Shown here in pieces: positions 42,783 to 50,340 of a stretch of DNA of 64,000 bases. The notes under the pieces were generated by a model. The model was given only the letters and a program-made list of their open reading frames with translations, did not search any database and was not told the DNA's origin. Numbering within the stretch: position 1 is the stretch's first letter; every line of letters begins with the position of its first letter. The DNA comes from Streptomyces europaeiscabiei (GTDB lineage: Bacteria > Actinomycetota > Actinomycetes > Streptomycetales > Streptomycetaceae): the NCBI RefSeq assembly GCF_001550375.1, contig NZ_LRTR01000162.1, forward strand, positions 1-64,000, given 5' to 3'. A program made the position numbers and the translations under genes.

Positions 42783-42938
42783 TTACTTGACGAGGGAGTT
42801 GATGACGGGGGCCAGCAGGCTGTCGGCGATGAGGTAGCCGCCGAGGAGGAGCACGGTGATGAGCCACCAGGGCGGGCGGATGAGCTTGACGCCCAGGACC
42901 CCGACGCAGAGCAGGGCAAGCCAGAGCGGTACGTCCAT
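42783..42938 (-). CDS. Small hydrophobic spread-cluster protein
   Basis: A 51-residue protein (MDVPLWLALLCVGVLGVKLI to the end APVINSLVK) with two hydrophobic helices. AGGAG lies upstream of the ATG at 42938. Position between two known spd-type genes suggests a role in the membrane spread complex. It resembles small SpdA/SpdC-like proteins of AICEs, but no specific name can be assigned. Confidence 0.75.
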   Translation of the reverse strand: MDVPLWLALLCVGVLGVKLIRPPWWLITVLLLGGYLIADSLLAPVINSLVK

Positions 42939-42958
42939 GCGGTTGATCTCCTGTCAGG

Positions 42959-43138
42959 TCAGGCCGAGCAGCGGTGGGTGCGGGCGGCGAGTTCGGCGGC
43001 GGCGCAGGAGTCGTACTCGGCGGAGAAGTCGCAGCGGGGCGCGGTACAGGCGGCCAGGTGGCGGTGCTTGCCGCGTTCGATGTAGGAGGCGACGTTCACG
43101 GGGCCGATACGGCGGACGTTGCGGAAGCGGCGGTGCAT
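42959..43138 (-). CDS. Mobile element transfer protein, zinc-ribbon type
   Basis: A 59-residue protein starting MHRRFRNVRRIGPVNVASY. Two Cys lie in AACTAPRCDFSAEYDS and one near the C-terminus in RTHRCSA, with His residues that could complete a metal site. Proteins of this pattern are regularly encoded in Streptomyces spd clusters and annotated as mobile element transfer proteins. The biochemical role is unknown. Confidence 0.82.
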   Translation of the reverse strand: MHRRFRNVRRIGPVNVASYIERGKHRHLAACTAPRCDFSAEYDSCAAAELAARTHRCSA

Positions 43139-43152
43139 GGCGGGACTCCTTT

Positions 43153-43914
43153 TCAGAGGTGAGCGGCGACGGACGCGGTCATGGACGGGGGCAGGCCGAG
43201 CCGGGCGCGTACGACGTCGGGGTCGGCCGGGTGGCCAGTGGTGGAGTGGTGTTCGTCGGCCAGGGCGCGGACGCGGTCGACGAGGGCGGGCGGGAGCGCG
43301 ACGGCGGGGACGGGTGCCGGGGCCCGAGCGGGGGTGTGGTCGGCCACCGGTTCGGCAGTGGTGGTGGCCGGTTCGCTGGTGGTGGGCTCAGTGGTGGGGT
43401 CGGAGACAGGGACTGTGGGCGATGCGGGGAGCGTGTCTCGGTCTGGCACGTCGACGGCCGGCGGGACGGCGGGCGGTTCGTCATGCGAAACAGTCGTCGA
43501 CGGAACCGGGGCAACTGGCCTTTGCCGGGGGTGGTGGGGAGCGTGGGCGAGGAGGGTTCCGCCGAAGAAGGCGACGGCCGGCCAGCCCGCGACCATCACG
43601 CGGAGCCAGGCGGGGACGTGGTCGAGGTCGAGGAGCCCGGCAGTGGCGACATTGGCGCCGAGGGAGGCGGCCAGGGCCACCAGGAACCACAGACGTGGTC
43701 CCCCAGCCCCCTCCCCCGCTTCCTGGGCCTGCCGCATCCGGCGCCAGGCAGCGACCAGCAGCAGGTCGACACTGACGGGGTAGGCCCACGCCTTCCAGCC
43801 GCCCTGTCCGGCCGCAGCCGCGAGGTCGTGCAGGTGGGAGAAGGACAGGGCACCCGCAATGACCGCCTGGATGATCACGGCGTCCACCCGCAGGCGCTTG
43901 ACCATGGCCGTCAC
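43153..43914 (-). CDS. SpdB/DUF2637 membrane protein
   Basis: A 253-residue protein whose first 125 residues contain four membrane helices (from VIIQAVIAGALSFSHLHDLA to VAGWPAVAFFGGTLLAHA), the DUF2637 pattern. A Thr/Pro/Val-rich cytoplasmic linker of about 80 residues follows, then a short C-terminal helix domain (ALVDRVRALADEHHS). In pSVH1, SpdB2 proteins bind DNA and interact with TraB; the same is inferred here. Its ATG overlaps the stop of the upstream gene. Confidence 0.85.
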   Translation of the reverse strand: MTAMVKRLRVDAVIIQAVIAGALSFSHLHDLAAAAGQGGWKAWAYPVSVDLLLVAAWRRMRQAQEAGEGAGGPRLWFLVALAASLGANVATAGLLDLDHVPAWLRVMVAGWPAVAFFGGTLLAHAPHHPRQRPVAPVPSTTVSHDEPPAVPPAVDVPDRDTLPASPTVPVSDPTTEPTTSEPATTTAEPVADHTPARAPAPVPAVALPPALVDRVRALADEHHSTTGHPADPDVVRARLGLPPSMTASVAAHL

Positions 43915-44393
43915 CGGGCCGGGGGACGGCCGTTGGCGGTGGCGACGGCCCGAAGGACGAGGTCGAGGTTGGTCGCGTCCAGGCCGGTGACTGCGTCACC
44001 GAGCGGGACGGGGGCAGCGGAGTCGGCGAGCGAGGCAGCCAGAGCCAGGATGCGCAACTCCCCGCCGGAAGCGGGCAGTTCCCTGGACTTCAGAGCTTGG
44101 GCGACCTTCGGCCAGTCGATCCCGTACGGCCGCGGAAACGGACCCGAGTAGTCGATGAGGAGCAGACCGGGCCGCTCGGCCAGCCGCTTGACCCACATAC
44201 CGTGACCGACCAGGAGGCCGATCGCGGCCCGCAGGGCAGGGGAGCCGTCAGCGGCGGTCGTCAGGGTGTCGGCCAGCTCGGTGGCATCGACGATCACCGG
44301 GTTGTCGTCGGCGCCGTACCAGGGACAGTCTCGTTCGTCGTGGTCGACGCCGGTTTCATCGCCGTCGACGTCACCGCAGTGCTCGCAGAACAT
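43911..44393 (-). CDS. Transfer-region protein with Cys-rich N-terminus
   Basis: A 160-residue protein from ATG 44393 starting MFCEHCGDVDGDE, with a third Cys in ERDCPWYG, giving a possible zinc knuckle. The rest is an acidic mixed alpha/beta sequence (LIDYSGPFPRPYGIDWPKVA). It is not recognised as a named family. It lies between tra and spdB and is coupled to the latter by ATGA overlap, so it is probably part of the transfer machinery. Confidence 0.7.
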   Translation of the reverse strand: MFCEHCGDVDGDETGVDHDERDCPWYGADDNPVIVDATELADTLTTAADGSPALRAAIGLLVGHGMWVKRLAERPGLLLIDYSGPFPRPYGIDWPKVAQALKSRELPASGGELRILALAASLADSAAPVPLGDAVTGLDATNLDLVLRAVATANGRPPAR

Positions 44394-44473
44394 CGGATTC
44401 CTTCCGGTTTTTGGCATGGGAGGGGTAGGGAGGCGGCGCGAGACGGTCACGCCGACCGGGTGGGAGGAAGGGG

Positions 44474-45865
44474 CTACTCGGTCACCGGGCGAGCGGTGGG
44501 CATGGCAGCGGCCGAGGAGGACGGTCCGCTTGACTCGACGGCGAGGGCGGGCCGGAAGGAGTCGAACCGGGGCAGGTCCGGGACCAGGGCGGCGGTGTCA
44601 CGGCAGACGGCCGCAGCGTCGTCGAGGGTGAGGTGCGGTGCGCGGACGCGGGACCAGCCACCGGAGGAGTCGCCGACGACGGCGATGCCGGGCCGCTCGG
44701 CCGGGATGGAGGTGGCGGCGATCGCCGCCTCCGGGGAGATGTCGGCGAGTGCCATGTTCGCCGAGGCTTCGTCGTTGACGCGGTGGCAGACGCGGCCGGT
44801 CAGCTGGGCGCGCAGCATGGTGGCGCCCTTGCCGAGTTCGGAGCCGAAGCGCTGCCCGCACACCTCCAGATAGATGCCAGCCGCACGCCCGAGCTGGGCG
44901 AGGCGGATGAGCTTGGTGACCATGGCGTCCCGCCGCTTCTCGTCATCGCGGCTCGCGGCGAGGAACAGTTCCGCCACCTCGTCGACGACGACCACGATCG
45001 GTACCGGCCGTACGGATTCCGGCAACCCCCACACGTCCGAAGTGAGCACGGCGTCCGGACCAACCCCGCTCCCGGCACCGCTTCGGAGTCCGATGAGCCG
45101 GAACCGTGCCTCCATCTCGTCCAGCAGCACATCGAGGAGTTCGTCAGCCCGGTCGGAGGTGTCGGCGAGCGCGGACAGCCGGGGCGCGAACGGCGCCAGT
45201 TCGACACCCCATTTGCAGTCGATGCCGACGAGGACGACGGACTGCCGGGCCAGGCCGCACAGCAGGTTGCGCAGGTACACGGATTTGCCGGACTGCGTGG
45301 CGCCGAGGATCAGTTCATGCGGCACGGTGCGGAAGTCCCGTACGTGCCACTCGCCGTCCTCCCGCAGTGCCAGCGGCAGGCAGAGCGGATCGGAGGCCGG
45401 CCGACGCCGGGCGGGCCTGACTTCGGCGAGCACGTCCCAGCCGACCAGCCGCAGTTCGAGCCGCCCCGGCTTTGTGGTGCGGACGTACACGGCATGGACG
45501 CCCCAGGCGTGCCGTAGCCGGTCGGCGGAGGCCATGAAGTCCTCGGGAGCCTGCCCGGCCGCCATACGCAGCCGCATCACGAGACCGGACCCGGTCGGCA
45601 GCGGGAACGACCGCCGAGGCGGTACCGGCGCAGCCTGCCGCCCGACCATCCGGGCAGTGGCCCGACGGACGGCCGAGGCCGGGACCGTCAGGCCGCAAGC
45701 GTCCATCGTGTCCCGGTAGGAGACCAGCACCCGAAGGGCGGCGACCGGATATCCGACGCTCCACCAGAACAGGACCGGCATACGACGGCGCACGGCCAGC
45801 AGCACGCCCAGGACGAGCAGTACCGGCAGCAGAATCGACAACGGAACCCGGAAGTCGTCGGTCAC
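44474..45865 (-). CDS. TraB/TraSA-type FtsK-like DNA translocase
   Basis: A 463-residue conjugation ATPase. One N-terminal TM segment (LLPVLLVLGVLLAV, 12-25) is followed by a linker domain. The motor domain has Walker A GATQSGKS (188-195), Walker B PIVVVVDEVAELF (289-301), and a Q/R-rich segment LEVCGQRFGSELGKGATMLRAQL. The C-terminal part probably recognises clt repeats. AICEs need only this protein to move double-stranded DNA between mycelia. A SCO3933-family gene precedes it by 5 bp in the same operon. Confidence 0.92.
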   Translation of the reverse strand: MTDDFRVPLSILLPVLLVLGVLLAVRRRMPVLFWWSVGYPVAALRVLVSYRDTMDACGLTVPASAVRRATARMVGRQAAPVPPRRSFPLPTGSGLVMRLRMAAGQAPEDFMASADRLRHAWGVHAVYVRTTKPGRLELRLVGWDVLAEVRPARRRPASDPLCLPLALREDGEWHVRDFRTVPHELILGATQSGKSVYLRNLLCGLARQSVVLVGIDCKWGVELAPFAPRLSALADTSDRADELLDVLLDEMEARFRLIGLRSGAGSGVGPDAVLTSDVWGLPESVRPVPIVVVVDEVAELFLAASRDDEKRRDAMVTKLIRLAQLGRAAGIYLEVCGQRFGSELGKGATMLRAQLTGRVCHRVNDEASANMALADISPEAAIAATSIPAERPGIAVVGDSSGGWSRVRAPHLTLDDAAAVCRDTAALVPDLPRFDSFRPALAVESSGPSSSAAAMPTARPVTE

Positions 45866-45870
45866 GGCGA

Positions 45871-46218
45871 TCAGCCCTGAACCGGAGCCGGAGCGTTGAC
45901 CATGACGGCGTCGGCCCGGTAGGCGATGCCGTGCCGAGCACGCCCGCCGAACTCACTCTCCCAGGGCCGGGCGATCAGGCCCGACAGAATGACCGGGGCG
46001 CCCATGATCAGGCCGTCACCGATGCCCTGCTCGGGAACGGTCACTTTGATCATGTCCGAACCGCCGGACGCGATGAACACCAGCTCCACCGTCATGAGCC
46101 GCTGGTTGGTCACCGGGTCGACGGCAACCTCACCGGTCTGCCGGTCCCTCACCTTGACCTCCGGCAGCTTGGTGACGAGCAGCGTCGCGGCCGAGGTGTC
46201 TACGGGGATAACACGCAT
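45871..46218 (-). CDS. SCO3933-family AICE regulatory protein
   Basis: A 115-residue protein from ATG 46218 starting MRVIPVDTSAATLLVTKLPE, with EVKVRDRQTGEVAVDPVTNQ, the hallmark of the family I remember as SCO3933. Members are found before tra in pSAM2-like elements. Their role is unclear, probably linked to transfer control. Three operator-like sequences lie in the 200 bp upstream. A longer start at 46296 would cover one of these. Confidence 0.8.
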   Translation of the reverse strand: MRVIPVDTSAATLLVTKLPEVKVRDRQTGEVAVDPVTNQRLMTVELVFIASGGSDMIKVTVPEQGIGDGLIMGAPVILSGLIARPWESEFGGRARHGIAYRADAVMVNAPAPVQG

Positions 46219-46275
46219 TGCCTGAACCTCACTTGGTTGTGTGCGCCGCTCACGCTGAGCGTCGCGATCTGAACT

Positions 46276-46378
46276 GGATACCCCCCTAGACAGCATGAAG
46301 GGGAGTCACCTCCCAACTGTCTAGGGGGGTGTACAGCTAAGGTAACCGCCAACCCATGAACTGTCTAGGGGGGTATAC
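46276..46378. promoter_or_regulatory. Three operator-like boxes before the tra operon
   Basis: GTCTAGGGGGGTGTAC (46319-46334) and GTCTAGGGGGGTATAC (46363-46378) are direct copies 44 bp apart. The reverse complement of 46276-46291 is GTCTAGGGGGGTATCC, a third copy in the opposite orientation. All share the left arm of the palindrome found before rep and before the HTH gene. Confidence 0.82.
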
Positions 46379-46417
46379 GAGAAGTCGCGACCTCACCACT
46401 CGCGTGAGCGGATTACG

Positions 46418-47239
46418 TCAGCCCAGCGCCCAGTGAAGGGCGGTCGCGTCGTCGCGAGCCTTCCCGCGCGGCCAACGTCGACCCTCAGGGTCGCCGGCCT
46501 CAGCTTCACGTACACGGCGGATCAACTCATCCGGCCCCGACGAGTCGAGGACGGACAACGCCTCTTGCCAGTCGGTGAGTTCGAACCGGTCGACGAGTCG
46601 CGTCGCGCCGTCACTCAGCAGCGTCACGGACGCCAGCGCCTCCAGCGGTACCGCCCCCGTCAGAGAGTGTTCGGCCGCCCGCGGATCGGGGCCGGCGATC
46701 CAGAAGCCGCCCGGCCGGTTACGGAGCCCGGTCAGGGCATCCCGGTACCCGGCGAGGGCGGCGGTGTGTTCCGGTGAGCCGGTGGGCAGTTGGTCGACGG
46801 GCCCGCGCAGCCGCTTGCCGACCTCATCCAGGCGCCTGTCGGTGACCACGGTCGTACGGCCGTCCTGGTCGGCCAGCAGCAGGGAGGAGTCACCTAGGAC
46901 CAGGTATTCCAGCACTCCCCCGCCGATCCGCGCCGCAACGACCGTACTGGTCGGGCTGGCCCGGTACGCGAGGTCGCAACTGTCCTCGTGCAGGGACCGG
47001 ACGAGGCCGATCGAGTCGGCCAGGCAGTCAACGAGCGGCTGAGCGGCATGTGCGGTGATGCTGCGCAGGAGCAGGCTGCCCAAAGTTCCGGAGAACCAGG
47101 CGACGCCATGCGTACAGCCCGTCTCGACCCCACCCACGCCGGCGCCGTCGAGGACAACAGCCGCGCCGGGAGCGGCAGCGGCGAAGTCCTCGTTCTCGCG
47201 GTCGGGTTCAGCGGGCAGCGTGGCGAGGGTGAACCTCAC
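46418..47239 (-). CDS. PP2C-family Ser/Thr phosphatase
   Basis: A 273-residue PP2C-type protein. Metal-ligand motifs are visible in NEDFAAAAPGAAVVLDGAG (motif 1-2), LGDSSLLLADQ, LLSDGATRLVDRF and the C-terminal ARDDATAL. It has no sensor or membrane domain. It is coupled to the HTH gene by ATGA overlap (47236-47239), so a phosphatase and a DNA-binding protein are co-produced. No matching Ser/Thr kinase gene was found in the element, but an RsbW-like ATPase is encoded nearby. Confidence 0.85.
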   Translation of the reverse strand: MRFTLATLPAEPDRENEDFAAAAPGAAVVLDGAGVGGVETGCTHGVAWFSGTLGSLLLRSITAHAAQPLVDCLADSIGLVRSLHEDSCDLAYRASPTSTVVAARIGGGVLEYLVLGDSSLLLADQDGRTTVVTDRRLDEVGKRLRGPVDQLPTGSPEHTAALAGYRDALTGLRNRPGGFWIAGPDPRAAEHSLTGAVPLEALASVTLLSDGATRLVDRFELTDWQEALSVLDSSGPDELIRRVREAEAGDPEGRRWPRGKARDDATALHWALG

Positions 47240-48087
47240 CCCGTCGCCTCTTCGTCGTGCCGGTAGAGCGGGCAGAGCAGTTCGGCGGACTGCGGTTCGC
47301 TGGTCTCCGGGTCGTACTCGACGCCGACCAGGGTGGAGAACCGGCGGTCACCGATCTGGCCCCACAGGGTGTTGAGGTCGTTGGCGAGCAGCTGCACGAC
47401 GCCGAGGGAACCTTGCGTATGGATACCGGCGATGGCGAGGAGCGACCCGTTACCGTCCGGGCGCGGCAGCCGACCGAGGTATCCGACGTCGTACGGCCGA
47501 GACGGGTCGCCGTCCTGACCCGACCGGTACACGGTGCCGCTACGTCGGTCCACCACCGTCCAGGGCCCGTCTTCCGCACGCTCCCAGCTCAGAACGGGAT
47601 CTTGCGCGTAGGTGTCCCACATCTCCTGGGACATGCGTGGTCCGCAGACGACGACGAGGCCGTCTCGGTTGAGGTCGATCTCACCGCCGACCGACACATG
47701 CTCCGAGGTGACGTCGAGACCGTACGTCCGCGCGAGGTCTTCCAGCCGCTTGCCGGAGCTGACGTCGTCCATGGCCACGACCGTCCGCCCGCGCTCGTCA
47801 TCACGCCGCAGGGGAGTGGCGACGACGACGGAGCCCCGGCCGAGGAAGGCCCCTTCCGGCGCCGGGCCGGTGTGCCGGATCTGGTGAATGCGCCCGCGGC
47901 TCAGGCCCGCCTTCTCAGCGATCTGCGCATACGACAGCCCTTGCGCGTGCAGGTCCTGAACCACCCGTCGACGGAGGCGAGCCAGTTCGGTCACCTCTTG
48001 CTGTGCATCGGCCAACCTGGTCGTGACCTCGCGCAACAGCCGGTACGGATCATCAATCGCCATGATCCGCTGCAACTCGTCCGACAT
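47236..48087 (-). CDS. HTH protein with conserved C-terminal domain of unknown function
   Basis: A 283-residue protein from ATG 48087 (MSDELQRIMAIDDPYRLLRE). Residues 20-80 form a helical region plus a sigma-region-4-like HTH (LSYAQIAEKAGLSRGRIHQIRHTG). The C-terminal 190 residues contain LNRDGLVVVCGPRMSQEMWD, a PYDVGYLGRLPRP segment and AIAGIHTQGSLGVVQLL. I recall this pattern from other actinobacterial signalling proteins but cannot name it. It may sense a ligand and control the PP2C operon. A perfect palindrome lies 28 bp upstream of its start. Confidence 0.75.
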   Translation of the reverse strand: MSDELQRIMAIDDPYRLLREVTTRLADAQQEVTELARLRRRVVQDLHAQGLSYAQIAEKAGLSRGRIHQIRHTGPAPEGAFLGRGSVVVATPLRRDDERGRTVVAMDDVSSGKRLEDLARTYGLDVTSEHVSVGGEIDLNRDGLVVVCGPRMSQEMWDTYAQDPVLSWERAEDGPWTVVDRRSGTVYRSGQDGDPSRPYDVGYLGRLPRPDGNGSLLAIAGIHTQGSLGVVQLLANDLNTLWGQIGDRRFSTLVGVEYDPETSEPQSAELLCPLYRHDEEATG

Positions 48088-48114
48088 GACCTCACCTCCT
48101 AGCACTAACCAGGA

Positions 48115-48130
48115 GTCTAGGGCCCTAGAC
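48115..48130. promoter_or_regulatory. Perfect 16-bp palindrome before the HTH-PP2C operon
   Basis: GTCTAGGGCCCTAGAC is a perfect palindrome ending 28 bp upstream of the HTH gene start. It is the best match to the element's shared operator consensus and suggests autoregulation. Confidence 0.82.
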
Positions 48131-48262
48131 GGAATGGGCGGGAGACGGCGTCCCGTACTTACGCCAATCACGTAGAAGCTTGACCGCCTACCGGGCACAC
48201 CCCGAGGGCTCACCCGCCACCGCCCACAAGGCGACCAGAGACGACCGTCAAGGCAGACTCGG

Positions 48263-48658
48263 TCACGCGCTCTCCCGCACCAGGTCCGCCCACACGGTCC
48301 GCCCGTCAGGCCAGGTCTTCACGCCCCAGTCCTTGGCGCACGCGGCGATCAGCGCCAGGCCGCGACCACCCTCCGCTTGGTCCGTCACGTCACACAATCG
48401 CGGTTCGCGTTCGCCACCCAGGTCGACTACCTCGATGCGCACGAGGTCGCTGTCGCCGCCGAGGCCGACGATCACGACGAACCAGCCGCCAGCCGCGCCG
48501 CTCAACGAGTGCCGCACAGCGTTGGTCGCCAGCTCACTGACGACCAAGACCGCTTCGTCGACCGGTCCTCGCTCTTCCAGCAGAGCAGCAACGAAGTGTC
48601 GAGCATGGCCCACCTCCTCGGCCAAGCCGGGAAAGGCACGGCACCACTTGGTTCGCAT
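48263..48658 (-). CDS. RsbW-like anti-sigma ATPase
   Basis: A 131-residue HATPase_c protein of the anti-sigma/serine kinase group. The N-box lies in LVVSELATNAVRHSL, and the Gly-rich lid reads EGGRGLALIAACAKDWGV. The start at ATG 48658 has AGGG at 8 nt; a GTG at 48673 is also possible. In Streptomyces such small ATPases often accompany XRE-DUF5753 regulators, as here. The target sigma factor or antagonist is not in the element. Confidence 0.85.
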   Translation of the reverse strand: MRTKWCRAFPGLAEEVGHARHFVAALLEERGPVDEAVLVVSELATNAVRHSLSGAAGGWFVVIVGLGGDSDLVRIEVVDLGGEREPRLCDVTDQAEGGRGLALIAACAKDWGVKTWPDGRTVWADLVRESA

Positions 48659-48678
48659 TGGGAGATCCCTCACTTTAC

Positions 48679-48694
48679 GTCTAGGGGGCTAGAC
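48679..48694. promoter_or_regulatory. Operator-like palindrome before the RsbW-like gene
   Basis: GTCTAGGGGGCTAGAC has perfect 6-bp inverted arms (GTCTAG/CTAGAC). It ends 21 bp before the ATG at 48658, so it must overlap the promoter or transcript start. Confidence 0.8.
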
Positions 48695-48757
48695 AGCGCA
48701 ACGGCAGAGTATTCCCACGACTAGTCGATGAGCCAGGCATCTTGAGGAATTATTCCT

Positions 48758-49612
48758 CTATCGAGTGAGGAGGTCTCCCAAGTTGCGGAAGTCCGCCATC
48801 ACCCGCAACAGCAGTTCCCGCACCTCGTCGCCGAAGATCGCCGCTCCCTCGAAGCGAACGAACGTCTCCGCGAAGGCGGCCAGTTCGGCGGAGTCAGCCG
48901 ACACACGCTCACGGTCGAAGGTCTCGACGACGACGGCCCGCTGGTCGCACAGGGTGAACCCGTGGCGAGGCAGTACCGGCACCGGCCGGCGCCAGGGGAT
49001 GACCCCGAGCCGTACCGTGCTCAGGCTCTCGACAGCCAGCAGCCGGTCGAGCTGGGCCAGCATGAGCGCCGGAGACCCCGGCCAGGTGCGCAACACGGCT
49101 TCCGTCAGCACGAACACCGACTCCCGCCCCGGCTCGTACAACACACTCTGCCGCTCGATGCGAGCAGCCACGGCCCGACCCACGGCATCAGGCGTCGAGT
49201 TCGGCGCACTCACGAAGACGTGCCGGGCGTACTCCGCAGTCTGAAGCAGAGCGGGCAGCACAACGCACTGGAACGAACGCACCAGCCGCGCGGATCGGAT
49301 CTCGTCGTCAACGGATGTACCGGCGACCGGAGTTACCTCGTCTGTGGGCGGGTCAGCATCAGTAGCAGCCATCACGGCGTCCAGCAGCTCAACCACCCCG
49401 CGAATGGTCGGCTCGTCGAGGTCGAGGGCACGCGTGAGCCGGTCGAGCACATCAACGCTCGGAACCATGCGCCCCGTCTCGACCTTGGACACGGTCGGCT
49501 GCCCCACCCCGGCACGCTGCGCCAGCACAGCACCCGTCAGCCCGGCCTCTGCCCGAAGTACACGAAGACGCGCGCCAAGTGCCCGCATCCGGTCCCGCCG
49601 TTCACTCCCCAT
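48758..49612 (-). CDS. XRE-family regulator with DUF5753 domain
   Basis: A 284-residue protein. The N-terminal XRE HTH spans about residues 10-65 (LRVLRAEAGLTGAVLAQRAG and VGQPTVSKVETGRMVPS). The C-terminal DUF5753 part (about 105-280) includes ALLQTAEYARHVF and a segment ending FVRFEGAAIFGDEV. Such proteins are abundant in Streptomyces and control development or antibiotic genes, often with a DUF397 partner; none is present here. It forms the upstream end of the regulatory block. Confidence 0.88.
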   Translation of the reverse strand: MGSERRDRMRALGARLRVLRAEAGLTGAVLAQRAGVGQPTVSKVETGRMVPSVDVLDRLTRALDLDEPTIRGVVELLDAVMAATDADPPTDEVTPVAGTSVDDEIRSARLVRSFQCVVLPALLQTAEYARHVFVSAPNSTPDAVGRAVAARIERQSVLYEPGRESVFVLTEAVLRTWPGSPALMLAQLDRLLAVESLSTVRLGVIPWRRPVPVLPRHGFTLCDQRAVVVETFDRERVSADSAELAAFAETFVRFEGAAIFGDEVRELLLRVMADFRNLGDLLTR

Positions 49613-50051
49613 GCTCAGGGTTCTACACCACAGGGCAGCACGGAACAGAACAGTCGATCATGGCCACCGTCAACCATCAGATGGGATCGAAGTGTCAAGC
49701 ATCTCCCGGGACCGGACACACAGGCCAGCACCAGCATGATTCAAACTTTCTCTACTGGTTCAAGGCGGCTCGCTCCGCTCACCGCGCGCGGCCCGGGCGC
49801 CGGCCGGGCCTGCGCTCCTGTCTCCGCCCCGCTCCAGCCCGGCCGGCGCCCGTGCCGCGCTCAGAGCAATCGGCGTGTGCTACCAGGGAGGGAGGAGAGG
49901 TACGACGCGGCTGGTGCAGCAGGCTCAGGAGCGCTCACGTGGCACGTCATGAGCCCCCTTCACGGGTCAGCCGTCGGGGCTTGCTCTGGTCGACGGCTCT
50001 GGCAACGTGGCTGAGGCCGGTGGGGGTGCAGCGAGGCACACGCGCACCTGC
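49613..50051. other. Degenerate region between regulatory block and NACHT module
   Basis: No intact gene in 439 bp. It contains the left copy of an imperfect repeat (49986-50097) that is found again at 53753-53851 on the other side of the NACHT module. The rest shows nothing recognisable. Confidence 0.45.
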
Positions 50052-50097
50052 TCAGTCGGCTGGCGCGCCGTCGTGGCGGGCTTTCGGCGGCTGAGGC
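49986..50097. repeat. Imperfect direct repeat flanking the NACHT module, left copy
   Basis: Shared blocks with 53753-53851 are CTGGTCGACGGC, GTGGCTGAG-(G/C)-CCGGTGGGGG, TGCAGC, GCCGTCGTGGC and GGCTGAGG, in the same order and orientation. The left copy is about 13 bp longer. The repeats lie about 3.7 kb apart around the RHS fragment, NACHT gene, two-TM gene and ars-like remnants. Confidence 0.6.
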
Positions 50098-50330
50098 TGG
50101 GACGGGCCGCGAAGAAGGTGCCGGCCGTAGGAGGTCGGGTTGCCGTGCTCGTCTCGGTTCCAGCGAGTGGTACGCCCGAGCAGGTCGGTGTGGGACACGA
50201 GGTGGTCGTACCGGTCCAATTGCTGGGTCGTGGTGTGCCCGAGTGGATCTGTGATGACGATGATCTGCCCGCGCCGGTTGGCGCGGTAGGACGTGGTCCG
50301 AGCGCGCCTATTCCCGCGACGCGGTGGGAA
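50052..50330 (-). pseudogene. RHS/YD-repeat protein fragment
   Basis: A 92-codon frame closed upstream by a stop at 50331-50333 and without a start codon reads GQIIVITDPLGHTTTQQLDR and then SHTDLLGRTTRWNRDEHGNP. These are two consecutive YD repeats typical of RHS toxins or wall-associated proteins. It is followed by RHLLRGPSQPQPPKARHDG and a stop. Only a short internal-to-terminal piece remains, directly beside the NACHT gene end. It is evidence of earlier cargo replacement. Confidence 0.7.
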
Positions 50331-50340
50331 TCAACGCAGG

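Noticed and set aside
46219-46296. Longer start for the SCO3933-family protein
   Set aside because: The extra 26 residues are not family-like and would place coding sequence over an operator-like box.
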